Below, piece after piece: positions 1-8,750 of a stretch of DNA of 43,088 nucleotides. The first letter of the stretch is position 1, and the number at the start of each line of letters is the position of its first letter. A program made the position numbers and the translations under genes. The DNA is from Alphaproteobacteria bacterium (GTDB lineage Bacteria > Pseudomonadota > Alphaproteobacteria > SP197): NCBI GenBank assembly GCA_016869675.1, contig VGDP01000027.1:1-43088 (forward strand). Direction: 5' to 3'. The notes beneath the pieces are model-generated. The model searched no databases, was not told the DNA's origin, and saw nothing but the letters and a program-made list of their open reading frames with translations.

Positions 1-1
1 C

Positions 2-114
2 GGTATCCATGTGGGGCCCATGCGGCAATCTGGCGGGCGTCGAGCAGCCGCGATGAACGTTGCTGGCCGCTGCGAGCATCGCCAGCGGCCGTTTGAGGCT
101 GCTGATTGGTCCGT
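2..114 (-). repeat. ~113 bp direct repeat, copy 1
   Basis: This sequence recurs at 4573-4685 in the same orientation with about six mismatches (roughly 95% identity counted by eye). Both copies begin at GGTATCCAT and end at GATTGGTCCGT. It is probably the 3' end segment of the same IS3-family element, because each copy is joined to a different part of the transposase genes. Confidence 0.85.
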
Positions 115-430
115 TTTCGGTCATCAAGACGCACGCCTCCTGTCGTTGCCCTTGTCGCGGACACTCGTCGTGCACCCCTTCAATGAATCTCGCGGCGAAG
201 CAACTCTGCTGTGGCTCGCCGAGTCGCGATGCAATGTCAGGCGACGATTGTTCCTCCTGTCAGCACAAGACGGTGCGCGAGGTCAGCTTGGTCTCATTGT
301 CGCTGACCATCTGTTGCGCGTAGCCGCGCGTCTCGGCGATACGATGGAGTTCACGCCCAACCTGCGTGCGGGAGAGCGAGGTGTCAACCGCCAGGGCCAG
401 GCACTTGCGCGCGTAGGCGTGGGCGCTGGG
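2..430 (-). mobile_element. IS3-family (IS407-type) transposase orfB remnant
   Basis: Read on the minus strand, about 430 down to 180 encodes a recognisable internal part of an IS3-family OrfB (DDE integrase). It has an ARKCLALAVDTSLS-like stretch, then RELHRIAETRGY, then VSDNETKLTS, which corresponds to the VSDNGTELTS block around the second catalytic Asp. Where the family has a Trp codon there is TGA (260-262). The frame then continues as QEE...GEPQQSCFAARFIEG, matching the family's GxPQQNxFxESFIG, where the third acidic residue is replaced by Ala. The N-terminal part of OrfB and all of OrfA are missing, and the distal part jumps into the 113 bp sequence shared with 4573-4685. This is a dead copy. 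The window starts within or at the edge of it, so the left boundary is not known. Confidence 0.75.
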
Positions 431-1235
431 CTCGCCTGAGCACGAGTTGGGCGAGGACGAGAAGCGCCACCGTGACCGCGAGTACGACCGTGGCGATCGC
501 ATTGATCTCGGGCGTCACGCCCCGCCGGATTGAGGCGAAGACATAGAGCGGCAGCGTCACCTCGCGGCCGTTGACGAAGCTCGCCACGACGTAGTCGTCG
601 AAGGAGAACGTGAACGCCAGCAGAAACCCGGCCAGGATCGCGGGCGCGATCAGGGGCAGGGTGACCTGGCGAAATGTGCCCCAGGGCGTGGCATTGAGAT
701 CCGCTGCCGCTTCCATCAGGCTCGCATCCATACCAGCCAGCCGTGCGCGCACGATGACCACGACCAGCGCCATGTTGAACAGGGTGTGCGCCGCGACGAT
801 CGAGCCCCAGCCCAGATCGAAGCGCGGCGCGTCGAGCCACACCGCCTGGAGAAGAGGGTTGACCGCGTCGCGCACAGTCGCGATCGCGATCAGGGTTGCA
901 ATGCCGATGACGATGCCCGGCACCATGAGGGCGACGTAGATCAGGCCATCGTAGAGGACACGGCGCCAGCCGGTGACCCGTTGCAGGGCGAGCGCGGTCA
1001 TGGTGCCCATGACCGCCGCCATGCACGCCGAGGTTAAGGCGATCGACAGGCTGTTGCCGAGCGCCTCGACCATCAGCCGGTTTCCGAACGCGGTCCGGTA
1101 CCACTGGAGTGAGAAGCCGGTGAAGCTCGACGCTTGGCGCCCGGCGTTGAACGAGATCAGCACGATCAGGCCGATCGGCGCGTAAAGAAAAAGGTAGACG
1201 AGAAGCGCGTAGGCGCTGAGACCTCGGCCCTTCAT
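384..1235 (-). CDS. potC: ABC transporter permease, PotC-like (polyamine type)
   Basis: Inner-membrane permease of a spermidine/putrescine-type importer, working with the PotB-, PotD- and PotA-like products of the same operon. The start ATG at 1235 overlaps the potB stop codon (ATGA), so translation is probably coupled. The 283-residue product opens with a membrane segment (YALLVYLFLYAPIGLIVLISF) and carries the EAA loop EAAADLNATPWGTFRQVTLPL that docks to the ATPase. Several further hydrophobic segments follow. The last ~15 codons (after about LVLRRAQ) lie in IS3-derived sequence, so the original C-terminus has been replaced or shifted. This tail follows the last membrane helix and may be harmless. 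Substrate is inferred from family; other polyamine/opine-like cations are possible. Confidence 0.85.
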   Translation of the reverse strand: MKGRGLSAYALLVYLFLYAPIGLIVLISFNAGRQASSFTGFSLQWYRTAFGNRLMVEALGNSLSIALTSACMAAVMGTMTALALQRVTGWRRVLYDGLIYVALMVPGIVIGIATLIAIATVRDAVNPLLQAVWLDAPRFDLGWGSIVAAHTLFNMALVVVIVRARLAGMDASLMEAAADLNATPWGTFRQVTLPLIAPAILAGFLLAFTFSFDDYVVASFVNGREVTLPLYVFASIRRGVTPEINAIATVVLAVTVALLVLAQLVLRRAQRPRLRAQVPGPGG

Positions 1236-2149
1236 AGCAAGGAGACTTCGCGCGTCGCGCCCTGGTGCTTGGCCCAGCGCGTCGCAAGCCCGACCGCGAC
1301 GATCATGATGACGACCAGCGCGATGGCTACGGCGGAACCGAACGGCCAATTGCGCGATTGCAGGAACAGGTCGACCAACGCGTTGCCGATGAAGAACACC
1401 TTGCCGCCACCAAGCAACTGCGGAATCAGGTACTCGCCCATGAGCAGAATGAACACAAGCAGGCAGCCGGTGACCACACCCGGCAGTGAAAGCGGCAGCG
1501 TGACCCGGCGGAAGGTGGCGATCGGATCGGCGTAGAGGTCGGCGGCCGCCTCCAGCAGACGTTTGTCGAGACGCTCCAGGCTCACATAGATCGGGAACAC
1601 CATGAGCGGCAGATAGCCGTAGACGATGCCGATCAGCACCGCGGTCGGCGTGTTGATCAAACGTACACCCTCGATGCCCACGACCGCGAGCCAGGACGGG
1701 ATTCCCTTACCCGACAGCAGGATGATCCAGGCGTAGGTGCGCAGCAGAAAGCTGGTCCAGAACGGAAGAATGACCAGGACCAGGAGCATCAGCTTGGCGC
1801 GCTTGACCTTGACCGCCAGGAAGTATGCGAGCGGGTAGGCGAAGACGAGACAGAGCAGCGTGCCCACCGGGGCCAGCGTCAGGGTGTTGGTGAACGCGGT
1901 CAGTCGCGCCGGAAGGTTGAGATAGTTGGCGAAGGTGAAGCCGGCCTGGTAGCCGCCGGCCGGCGCCCGCTCGCCGAGTGAGAAGACGAGGACGACGACA
2001 AGCGGCATGACGAGAAGCGCCACGAACCACAGCGTCGAGGGTGCCAGCAGCAGGGCTGTCACGATGGCCCTGCGGCGCCCCGGTCCCGCGCGCTTCATCA
2101 CAGGAAGCGCGCCTGCTTCCCCAATGGGAAGCAGGCGCTTAGTCTCCAC
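1232..2149 (-). CDS. potB: ABC transporter permease, PotB-like (polyamine type)
   Basis: Second permease subunit of the polyamine-type importer, 305 residues. After a charged N-terminus the first membrane helix (ALLLAPSTLWFVALLVMPLVVVLVFSL by composition) begins near residue 32, followed by a periplasmic loop and further helices. The EAA motif EAAADLYADPIATFRRVTLPL lies in the C-terminal half. An alternative ATG 17 codons in (MKRAGPG) would also give a complete permease; the upstream start is kept because it sits only 6 bp after the potD stop. The 3' end overlaps the potC start by 4 bp. Function is by family similarity; the partner genes on both sides make the assignment strong. Confidence 0.87.
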   Translation of the reverse strand: METKRLLPIGEAGALPVMKRAGPGRRRAIVTALLLAPSTLWFVALLVMPLVVVLVFSLGERAPAGGYQAGFTFANYLNLPARLTAFTNTLTLAPVGTLLCLVFAYPLAYFLAVKVKRAKLMLLVLVILPFWTSFLLRTYAWIILLSGKGIPSWLAVVGIEGVRLINTPTAVLIGIVYGYLPLMVFPIYVSLERLDKRLLEAAADLYADPIATFRRVTLPLSLPGVVTGCLLVFILLMGEYLIPQLLGGGKVFFIGNALVDLFLQSRNWPFGSAVAIALVVIMIVAVGLATRWAKHQGATREVSLL

Positions 2150-2155
2150 GTTCGC

Positions 2156-3286
2156 CTAGGCCGACTTGAAGCGCGCGAACAACTCGGCCCGCGCCTCGTT
2201 GGTGATCAAGCCCGTGGCCCCGAACTCGAGCGGTGCCAGAACCTCGGCCGCGGGGTAGAGGATCGGATCCTCGAGCAGTTCCTTCGGCAGCAGCGCGTTG
2301 GTGCGCGCGTCGGTCGACGGATAGCCGTGGAACAGCACCTCCTTCGCGTTGATGTCCGGCGTCACGAGATAGTCGATCAGGGCGTAGGCGCCCTTCACGT
2401 TCGGCGCGTCCGCCGGGATCGCGTAGAAGTCGGTCCAGATCTCGCCGCCCTCTCGGCCGAGCACGTACTGCATGGCCGCGTTCTCGCGTCGGAGCTGCAC
2501 CGCGTCGCCGGTCCAGCAGATCGACATGATTGCATCGCCGCTCAGCATCGAGGGCTTGTAGTCGGAGTTGATGCCGAACAGATGCGGTTTGACCGCGAGC
2601 AGCAGCTCCTCGGCCTTGGCCAGTTCGGCCGCGTCAATCGAGTTGAACGAATACCCGTAGTACTTGAGCGCGTTGCCGATGGTCGTGAGCTGGTAGTCAT
2701 GCACCATGACCCGGCCCGAGTGGGTGGTCTGGGTCAGGTCCCAGAACTCCTTCCAGGTGGTCGGCCCCTCGGTCACCTCGGAGCTGTTGATGACGTAGCC
2801 CGTGGTGCCCCAGTCCTTCGGCACGGCGTAGACTGTGCCATCAACCGCGCCCTCGCCGGTGAAGCGTGTGTCGTGGGCGGAAGGATCGTGGTTGGGGATC
2901 TGCGCCAGGTCGAGCGGCTGGATCAGGTTCTGACTGGCGTAGTCACGGATCGTATAATTGGTCGGCACCAGCACGTCGTAGCCTGCGGCGCCCGCTTGGA
3001 GCTTCGCCATCATCTCCTCGTTCGAACCGAACACGGTCATCTCGACCGTGGCACCGGTCGCCTGGGTGAACACCTCCAGGTTGGCCGGATCGTGGTAGCT
3101 CGGCCAGGTGCACAGACTGACCCGGTCGCCGATGTCGCCGGCGAACGCACGGCGCGGGCGTAGCCCGAGCTCAGTCGCCAGCACAGCGGACGCGACGCCG
3201 AGACCGGTGGCGCCCAGAAATTGACGACGGCTGATCGAGCCCTGCTGGTAGCGGCGGAGGTGATAAAGGAACTCACGCTTGTTCAT
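2156..3286 (-). CDS. potD: Periplasmic substrate-binding protein, PotD/PotF-like
   Basis: Captures the polyamine-type substrate in the periplasm and delivers it to the PotBC-like permease. The start MNKREF at 3286 is chosen over an ATG five codons upstream because GGGAG lies just before it. The N-terminus has a twin-arginine-like signal (SISRRQFLGATGLG) followed by a hydrophobic stretch, so export may be through Tat rather than Sec. The mature part has the family's YDVLVPTNY, the PKDWGTTGYVIN block and CWTGDAVQL; in PotD/PotF the Trp and Asp at this place hold the amine. Length (376 residues) is usual. Spermidine, putrescine or a related cationic amine is likely; the exact ligand cannot be read from sequence. 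Confidence 0.86.
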   Translation of the reverse strand: MNKREFLYHLRRYQQGSISRRQFLGATGLGVASAVLATELGLRPRRAFAGDIGDRVSLCTWPSYHDPANLEVFTQATGATVEMTVFGSNEEMMAKLQAGAAGYDVLVPTNYTIRDYASQNLIQPLDLAQIPNHDPSAHDTRFTGEGAVDGTVYAVPKDWGTTGYVINSSEVTEGPTTWKEFWDLTQTTHSGRVMVHDYQLTTIGNALKYYGYSFNSIDAAELAKAEELLLAVKPHLFGINSDYKPSMLSGDAIMSICWTGDAVQLRRENAAMQYVLGREGGEIWTDFYAIPADAPNVKGAYALIDYLVTPDINAKEVLFHGYPSTDARTNALLPKELLEDPILYPAAEVLAPLEFGATGLITNEARAELFARFKSA

Positions 3287-3328
3287 GGTCGTCTCCCTCA
3301 ATGTTGGTCGATCGTGAAGCCATGGGCA

Positions 3329-4453
3329 TCACACGTCGGCAAGCGCCAACGCGCTTTCGTTCTCCCACCCGAAGCGGACTGGCGTGTCCGGAACCAGGTC
3401 GCCGCGGACGCTGATCGCCGCCTTGGGTGCGCGCGCCAAGATGCGTCCAAGATCGCCCTGGACCGCGAACTCGATTTGATCGCCGAGGAAGATCCGGCTT
3501 TCGATGTGGCCCTCGAACATTTGGTCGAGCGGCGTGGGCGCGGGATCGCCGCCGGGCCAGAGCTGGATCGCCTCGGGCCGCACAGCGATGACGGCCGCTT
3601 CGCCGACCGCCAAGCCTGGGCCGCCGGCAGACAGGGGGGCGGCGAGCACGCGGCCGTCGTCGAGCCTGACCGAGGCCCGATCGTCCTGCCGCTCCACCAC
3701 ACGGCCGGCGAGGAAGTTGGTTTCGCCCACGAAGCCAGCGACGTAGCGGTTGACTGGCGCATCGTAGAGTTCATTCGGCGCACCGAACTGGACGATACGT
3801 CCGTCGCGCATGATCGCGACCGAGTCCGACATCGACAGCGCTTCCTCCTGGTCGTGAGTCACCAGGATGAAGGTGATGCCCACGTCGCGCTGCAGGGTCT
3901 GCAGCTCGAACTGCATGTCGCGGCGCAGCTTGCGGTCGAGCGCCGAGAGCGGTTCGTCGAGCAAGAGGACGGTCGGCCGATTGATAAGCGCGCGGGCCAA
4001 TGCCACCCGCTGCTGTTGACCGCCGGAAAGCTCCCACGCGCGCCGGTCGCCGTAGCCAGCGAGGCGGACGAGGGCGAGCGCCTCGTCGACGCGGCGCCCA
4101 AGCTCGGCGCGTGTCGGGCGCGGGCTGCGCTGACGCAGCCCGAACGCCACGTTGGCGAATACATCGAGATGGGGGAAAAGGGCGTAGTGCTGAAACACCA
4201 TGTTGACCGGGCGCCGGTACGCCGGCACCCCGCCCATCCCGACGCCGGCGACGAGGACGTCGCCCTCGTCGGGCTGCTCGAACCCCGCAATCAGGCGCAG
4301 CGACGTCGTCTTGCCGCAACCAGACGGGCCGAGAAAGGAATGGAACGAGCCCTTGGTGATGGCAAAGCTCACCCCATCAACCGCGCGCACCGGCCCGAAG
4401 CGCCGGTGGACCCCGCGGAACTCCACGTCGGGCATGCCATCCCCTGATGCCAC
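3329..4453 (-). CDS. potA: ABC transporter ATPase, PotA-like
   Basis: Cytoplasmic ATPase that powers the PotBCD-like importer, 374 residues. The nucleotide-binding domain shows Walker A GPSGCGKTT (residues 42-50), the signature LSGGQQQR, Walker B VLLLDEPLSALD and the switch His in LVTHDQEEAL. The C-terminal ~130 residues form the TOBE regulatory domain typical of PotA/FbpC/MalK-type ATPases. The GTG at 4453 has GAGGGGG a few bases upstream; an ATG at 4435 (MPDVEF) with AGGGG before it is almost equally good. First gene of the operon potA-potD-potB-potC; its promoter should lie in the ~120 bp between here and the IS remnant at 4573, where I see no convincing -35/-10 pair. Confidence 0.88.
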   Translation of the reverse strand: MASGDGMPDVEFRGVHRRFGPVRAVDGVSFAITKGSFHSFLGPSGCGKTTSLRLIAGFEQPDEGDVLVAGVGMGGVPAYRRPVNMVFQHYALFPHLDVFANVAFGLRQRSPRPTRAELGRRVDEALALVRLAGYGDRRAWELSGGQQQRVALARALINRPTVLLLDEPLSALDRKLRRDMQFELQTLQRDVGITFILVTHDQEEALSMSDSVAIMRDGRIVQFGAPNELYDAPVNRYVAGFVGETNFLAGRVVERQDDRASVRLDDGRVLAAPLSAGGPGLAVGEAAVIAVRPEAIQLWPGGDPAPTPLDQMFEGHIESRIFLGDQIEFAVQGDLGRILARAPKAAISVRGDLVPDTPVRFGWENESALALADV

Positions 4454-4572
4454 GTCGCCCCCTCATGCCCCAACCGTGACTGCGCCGGCAACCTTCGCCT
4501 TGCGCGATCGGACAACTCAACGTTCATCACTCAACCGACGTTCCCCGGATGAACCCTGGTTCCGAGCATCAG

Positions 4573-4685
4573 GGTATCCATTTGGGGCTTATGCGGCAAT
4601 CTGGCGGGCGTTGAGCAGCCGCGATGAACGTTGCTCGCCGCTGCGAGCATCGCCAGCGGCCGTTTGACGCTGCTGATTGGTCCGT
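4573..4685 (-). repeat. ~113 bp direct repeat, copy 2
   Basis: Second copy of the sequence at 2-114, same orientation, about six mismatches. Together the two copies bracket the whole potABCD operon. On the minus strand it is joined directly to the first ~40 codons of an IS3-family orfA instead of to orfB as in copy 1. Confidence 0.85.
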
Positions 4686-4861
4686 CACCCCGATCGACCG
4701 GATCGCTTCACCCAGCGATCCGCCCCGACCCACCAGAACCTCAACCTCACTCAGCTTGCCGATGATCTCCTCGGTCGAATGCCGTTTCTTGGGCATCTCC
4801 CGCCTCCTCTTGAATCGCCATACGATGATACTCGCTGGACCACTTCAATGGGGGCAGGTCA
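4573..4861 (-). mobile_element. IS3-family remnant: orfA start joined to element end
   Basis: On the minus strand an ATG at 4796, preceded by GGAGGCGGGAG, begins MPKKRHSTEEIIGKL and continues through EVLVGRGGSLGEAIRSIGV. This is the helix-turn-helix start of an IS407-group OrfA. After about 40 codons the frame runs into the 113 bp repeat, so the rest of orfA and all of orfB have been deleted. The outer end TGACCTGCCCCCATTG at 4861 looks like an IS3-family terminal inverted repeat (starts TGA) and touches the stop codon of the aminotransferase gene. I do not see a matching terminal repeat at the other end. It encodes no working transposase. Confidence 0.75.
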
Positions 4862-4862
4862 G

Positions 4863-6143
<1,281 letters not shown>

Positions 6144-6718
6144 TCAAGGATTCCCGCGCCCGCGCTCCATCGCCTCGCGCAAGAGGCGCTCGGTGACGGC
6201 GTACTGCTCGTCGCGGGCCAGCCCGTCGCGCGCCGCCATGGGCAGGAGCGGGATGCTCCCTTTGGCCTGCTTTCCGCGATCCAGGCGCGCACGTGCGTGG
6301 CGATCGCGTCCGGATCATTGACCACGACGCCGGCGTCGACTTCACGCAGGATGCGCGCGGGCACGCCGTCCTCGACGCCGAGCCCCAGCACGGGCCGGCG
6401 CGCGCCCAGGAACTCGAACAGCTTGCCGGGCACGTTGCCGCGTTCGAGCGGGTCGTTTCACTGCAGCAGCAGCACATCGGCGTTCATCTGCACGTCGATG
6501 GACTCGGCGTAGGGGATCCGGCCGTTGATGCCGACGCGGTCGGCCACGCCGTGGCGCTCGGCCATGGCGCGCAGGCTGGCGGGATCGGCGCCGTAGAACT
6601 CGACGCGCACGGCGTCGCGTCCGGGCATGCGCGCCAGCGCCGCGAACAGCGGCGAGGGGTCGCGCCGATCCGTCTAGAGAACGCCCGTTTAGACGATGTG
6701 CAGCACCGCAGGATCGCT
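6144..6718 (-). pseudogene. Decayed glycosyltransferase (GT4-like), C-terminal part
   Basis: One minus-strand frame reads (stop)TGVL(stop)TDRRDPSPLFAALARM, then VRVEFYGADPASLRAMAERHGV, then MNADVLLLQ(stop)NDPLERGNVPGKLFEFLGARRPVLGLG. This is the nucleotide-sugar-binding half of a GT4-type glycosyltransferase. In-frame stops are at 6689-6691 (TAA), 6674-6676 (TAG) and 6458-6460 (TGA, at the place of the Trp of LLQWNDP). Near 6271-6274 the frame shifts by one base in a short A run (minus strand). The other frame then continues KGSIPLLPMAARDGLARDEQY to a stop at 6144-6146. The N-terminal acceptor domain is absent and the coding sequence joins the nucleoside hydrolase remnant at about 6710-6725. 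Four independent lesions make this a secure pseudogene. Confidence 0.85.
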
Positions 6719-7309
6719 TGCCCGGCGCGTGACATCGAGGGGAACCAGGGTGATCGGCGCGCCCGAGCGAAACACCATCGCCGCGGCATGCGGGTCGACG
6801 TAGATGTTGAACTCGGCGAAGGGCGTCATGTTGCCCAGCGCGAAGCCGCCGCCCATGATGACCAGGCGCTCGACCCGCTGGGCGAGACGCGGTTCCATGG
6901 CCAAAGCGACGGCCAGGTTAGTCAGGAGCGTCAGCGCCGCGATCGTCACGGGCCGCGGCGCACTCATCACCGCTTCGACCAGATGGGCGGCGCCGTGTCC
7001 AGGCGCGGGCTCGGTTTTCGGTGCGGCGAGTCCTCCGCCCTCGATCCCGGAGATGCCGTGGATGTCCTCGGCCTTCTCCTGCGGGCGGAGCAGCGGCAAG
7101 GGACACCCCGCGCGTACCGCGATGTCGGTTCGCCCGAAGGCTTCCAGGATCGCCGGCGCGTTTGGCGTGGTGCGCTCAAGCCCGACGTTGCCGCCGACGG
7201 TCGTGATGCCCCGGTCGATCGCGAGTTCCGACGAGGCCGCCGCCAGCCAGATCGCGACCGCGTCATCCTTGCCGGGATCACAGTCGATAATGACTCGCTG
7301 GGCGGACAT
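6689..7309 (-). pseudogene. Truncated inosine-uridine-type nucleoside hydrolase
   Basis: The intact family cleaves the N-glycosidic bond of nucleosides. Starting at ATG 7309 (GAGAGGGG just upstream) the product reads MSAQRVIIDCDPGKDDAVAI, which is the family's Ca-binding DxDPGxDD motif with Lys in place of the usual His/Ile. It continues with TTVGGNVGLERTTPNA, IHGISGIEGGG and VIMGGGFALGN...AEFNIYVDPHAA. After VPLDVTRR it should continue for another ~90-100 residues, including the second active-site His/Asp block. Instead it changes at about 6710-6725 into the start of the glycosyltransferase remnant and stops at 6689-6691. At 206 residues it is about two thirds of normal length. It is probably inactive, because the C-terminal Ca ligand (Asp in the DALA/DP-type region) is missing. 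Confidence 0.75.
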
Positions 7310-7456
7310 TACCCCTCTCGCTTTCGTGCGTAAACGAGCGCGGACCGATGTGACACCTGAGGCTCCCGTGAAGCGACGCGCGACGTTAGCAGTGCCCATC
7401 GCGTGTCTGAATGGATATCATCACGCTTTCCGGGTTCGTCGAAGGGGGGGACAGGG

Positions 7457-8233
7457 GTGGGAGCGGGTCGGCTGTCGGGCAGAAACGCGATCGTGTCGGG
7501 AGGTGCCGACGGCGCGGGTGGCGCGGCATCCGACCTGTTCGCGCGCGAGGGCGCGGCCGTCGCCATCGTCGACATCCAGCGAGAGGCCGGCGAGGCGCGC
7601 GCCGAGGCGATCCGCGCCCGCGGCGGCGAGGCGTTCTTCGTCGAGGCGGACGTCTCGTCGGCGGATCGGGTCCAGGCCGCGGTCGTCGAGATCGACCGCC
7701 GATTCGGTGGGCGGATCGACATTCTTTTCAATCACGCCGGGACCCTGGTGGTGAAGCCATTCCTGGAGACGACCGAGCGGGACTGGGATTGGCTAATGGC
7801 CGTGAACGTCAAGTCCATGTTCCTGATGACCAAGGCCGTGCTGCCTTCGATGTTGCGCCACGGCGGCGGAGCGATCGTCAACACATCGTCGATATCAGCG
7901 GTGGCGGGAACCCCCATGGAAGTGCTCTACTGCACCACCAAGGGGGCTTGCCACATGTTCACCAGGGCGATCGCGACCGAGTTTCGCGACCAGGGTGTCC
8001 GTTGCAACGCGGTCTGCCCCGGCTTCATTCGTACCAACCACGGCCTGCGTGAACTCCAGCAGTTGCGCGGCTATGGCGTGGATGTGACCGAGGACGATCT
8101 GCGCCGGTTGCAGGGACGCATCTGCGAACCGGAAGAAGTCGCCAATGCCGCGCTCTTCCTGGCCGGTCCCGAGGCGAGCTTCGTCAACGGCGAGACGTTG
8201 TTCGTGGACAACGGCATGCTGGTCCGGACCTGA
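7457..8233 (+). CDS. Short-chain dehydrogenase/reductase (SDR)
   Basis: NAD(P)-dependent oxidoreductase of the classical SDR family, 258 residues; substrate unknown. The GTG at 7457 is chosen because a strong purine run (GAAGGGGGGGACAGG) precedes it and it gives the usual SDR N-terminus. A GTG 18 codons upstream is possible but would add a non-homologous tail. The cofactor loop is SGGADGAG (residues 14-21), a variant of TGxxxGxG; NHAG at 92-95 replaces NNAG. Catalytic Ser is in NTSSIS near 145, and Tyr158 and Lys162 form YCTTK. VNG is near the C-terminus as usual. Eight bases separate it from dctQ, so it is probably co-transcribed with the TRAP transporter and may oxidise the imported compound. 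It is divergent from the truncated nucleoside hydrolase. Confidence 0.87.
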   Translation: MGAGRLSGRNAIVSGGADGAGGAASDLFAREGAAVAIVDIQREAGEARAEAIRARGGEAFFVEADVSSADRVQAAVVEIDRRFGGRIDILFNHAGTLVVKPFLETTERDWDWLMAVNVKSMFLMTKAVLPSMLRHGGGAIVNTSSISAVAGTPMEVLYCTTKGACHMFTRAIATEFRDQGVRCNAVCPGFIRTNHGLRELQQLRGYGVDVTEDDLRRLQGRICEPEEVANAALFLAGPEASFVNGETLFVDNGMLVRT

Positions 8234-8240
8234 CGCGCCG

Positions 8241-8750
8241 ATGCCGGGCTGGGTCGTCGCGTACGTTCGCTTCGTCGAGCCGATCAGCCGGCGCGTCGGC
8301 CGAGCGTCGATGTACCTCATCTTCGTGATGATGGCGGTGCTGTTCTATTCGTCGGGCACCAAGGCCCTGAAGGTGCCGGCGATCTGGACCCTCGACGTCT
8401 CCGAGTTCCTGATGGTGTCGTACTTCCTGATCGGCGGCGCCTATGCCCTTCAGATCGACGGCCATGTCCGCATGGACCTGCTTTACGGCAGCTGGTCGCA
8501 GCGGACCAAGACCCGCTGGGACGTGATGACGTCGTTCTTCCTCGTCTTCTATCTGGGCGTGCTGCTCTACGGCAGCGTGGCTAGCACGATCTACGCGTTC
8601 GAGTTCGGCGAGCGCGCATTCTCCGCGTGGCGGCCGTACATGTGGCCCGTCAAGTGCGTCATGACGTTCGGCATCCTGCTGACGCTGCTGCAGACCATCG
8701 CGACGTTCTTCCGGGATCTCGCCAACGCGCTCGGGAAGCCGTTGCCATGA
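8241..8750 (+). CDS. dctQ: TRAP transporter small membrane subunit, DctQ-like
   Basis: Small four-helix subunit of a tripartite ATP-independent periplasmic transporter, which uses the sodium/proton gradient to import an organic anion captured by the DctP partner. The 169-residue product has hydrophobic segments around residues 22-40, 55-70, 90-115 and 130-155. It also has the DctQ pattern: SEFLMVSYFLIGGAYALQIDGHVRMDLLY corresponds to the family's conserved second-helix block ending in ..HIRVD... The start ATG at 8241 follows the SDR stop closely; no strong ribosome site is visible, which suggests translational coupling. Its stop overlaps the dctM start (ATGA). Confidence 0.88.
   Translation: MPGWVVAYVRFVEPISRRVGRASMYLIFVMMAVLFYSSGTKALKVPAIWTLDVSEFLMVSYFLIGGAYALQIDGHVRMDLLYGSWSQRTKTRWDVMTSFFLVFYLGVLLYGSVASTIYAFEFGERAFSAWRPYMWPVKCVMTFGILLTLLQTIATFFRDLANALGKPLP

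Noticed and set aside
4569-4796. Short protein starting with an OrfA-like N-terminus as a functional small regulator
   Set aside because: Only the first ~40 residues match IS3 OrfA; the rest is read through the 113 bp repeat in a frame without conservation. It is a remnant.
6144-6718. Stop-codon recoding (TGA or TAG read as Trp or other)
   Set aside because: All three stop codons occur as lesions in different remnants, the glycosyltransferase also has a frameshift, and intact genes use normal stops, so recoding is not needed.
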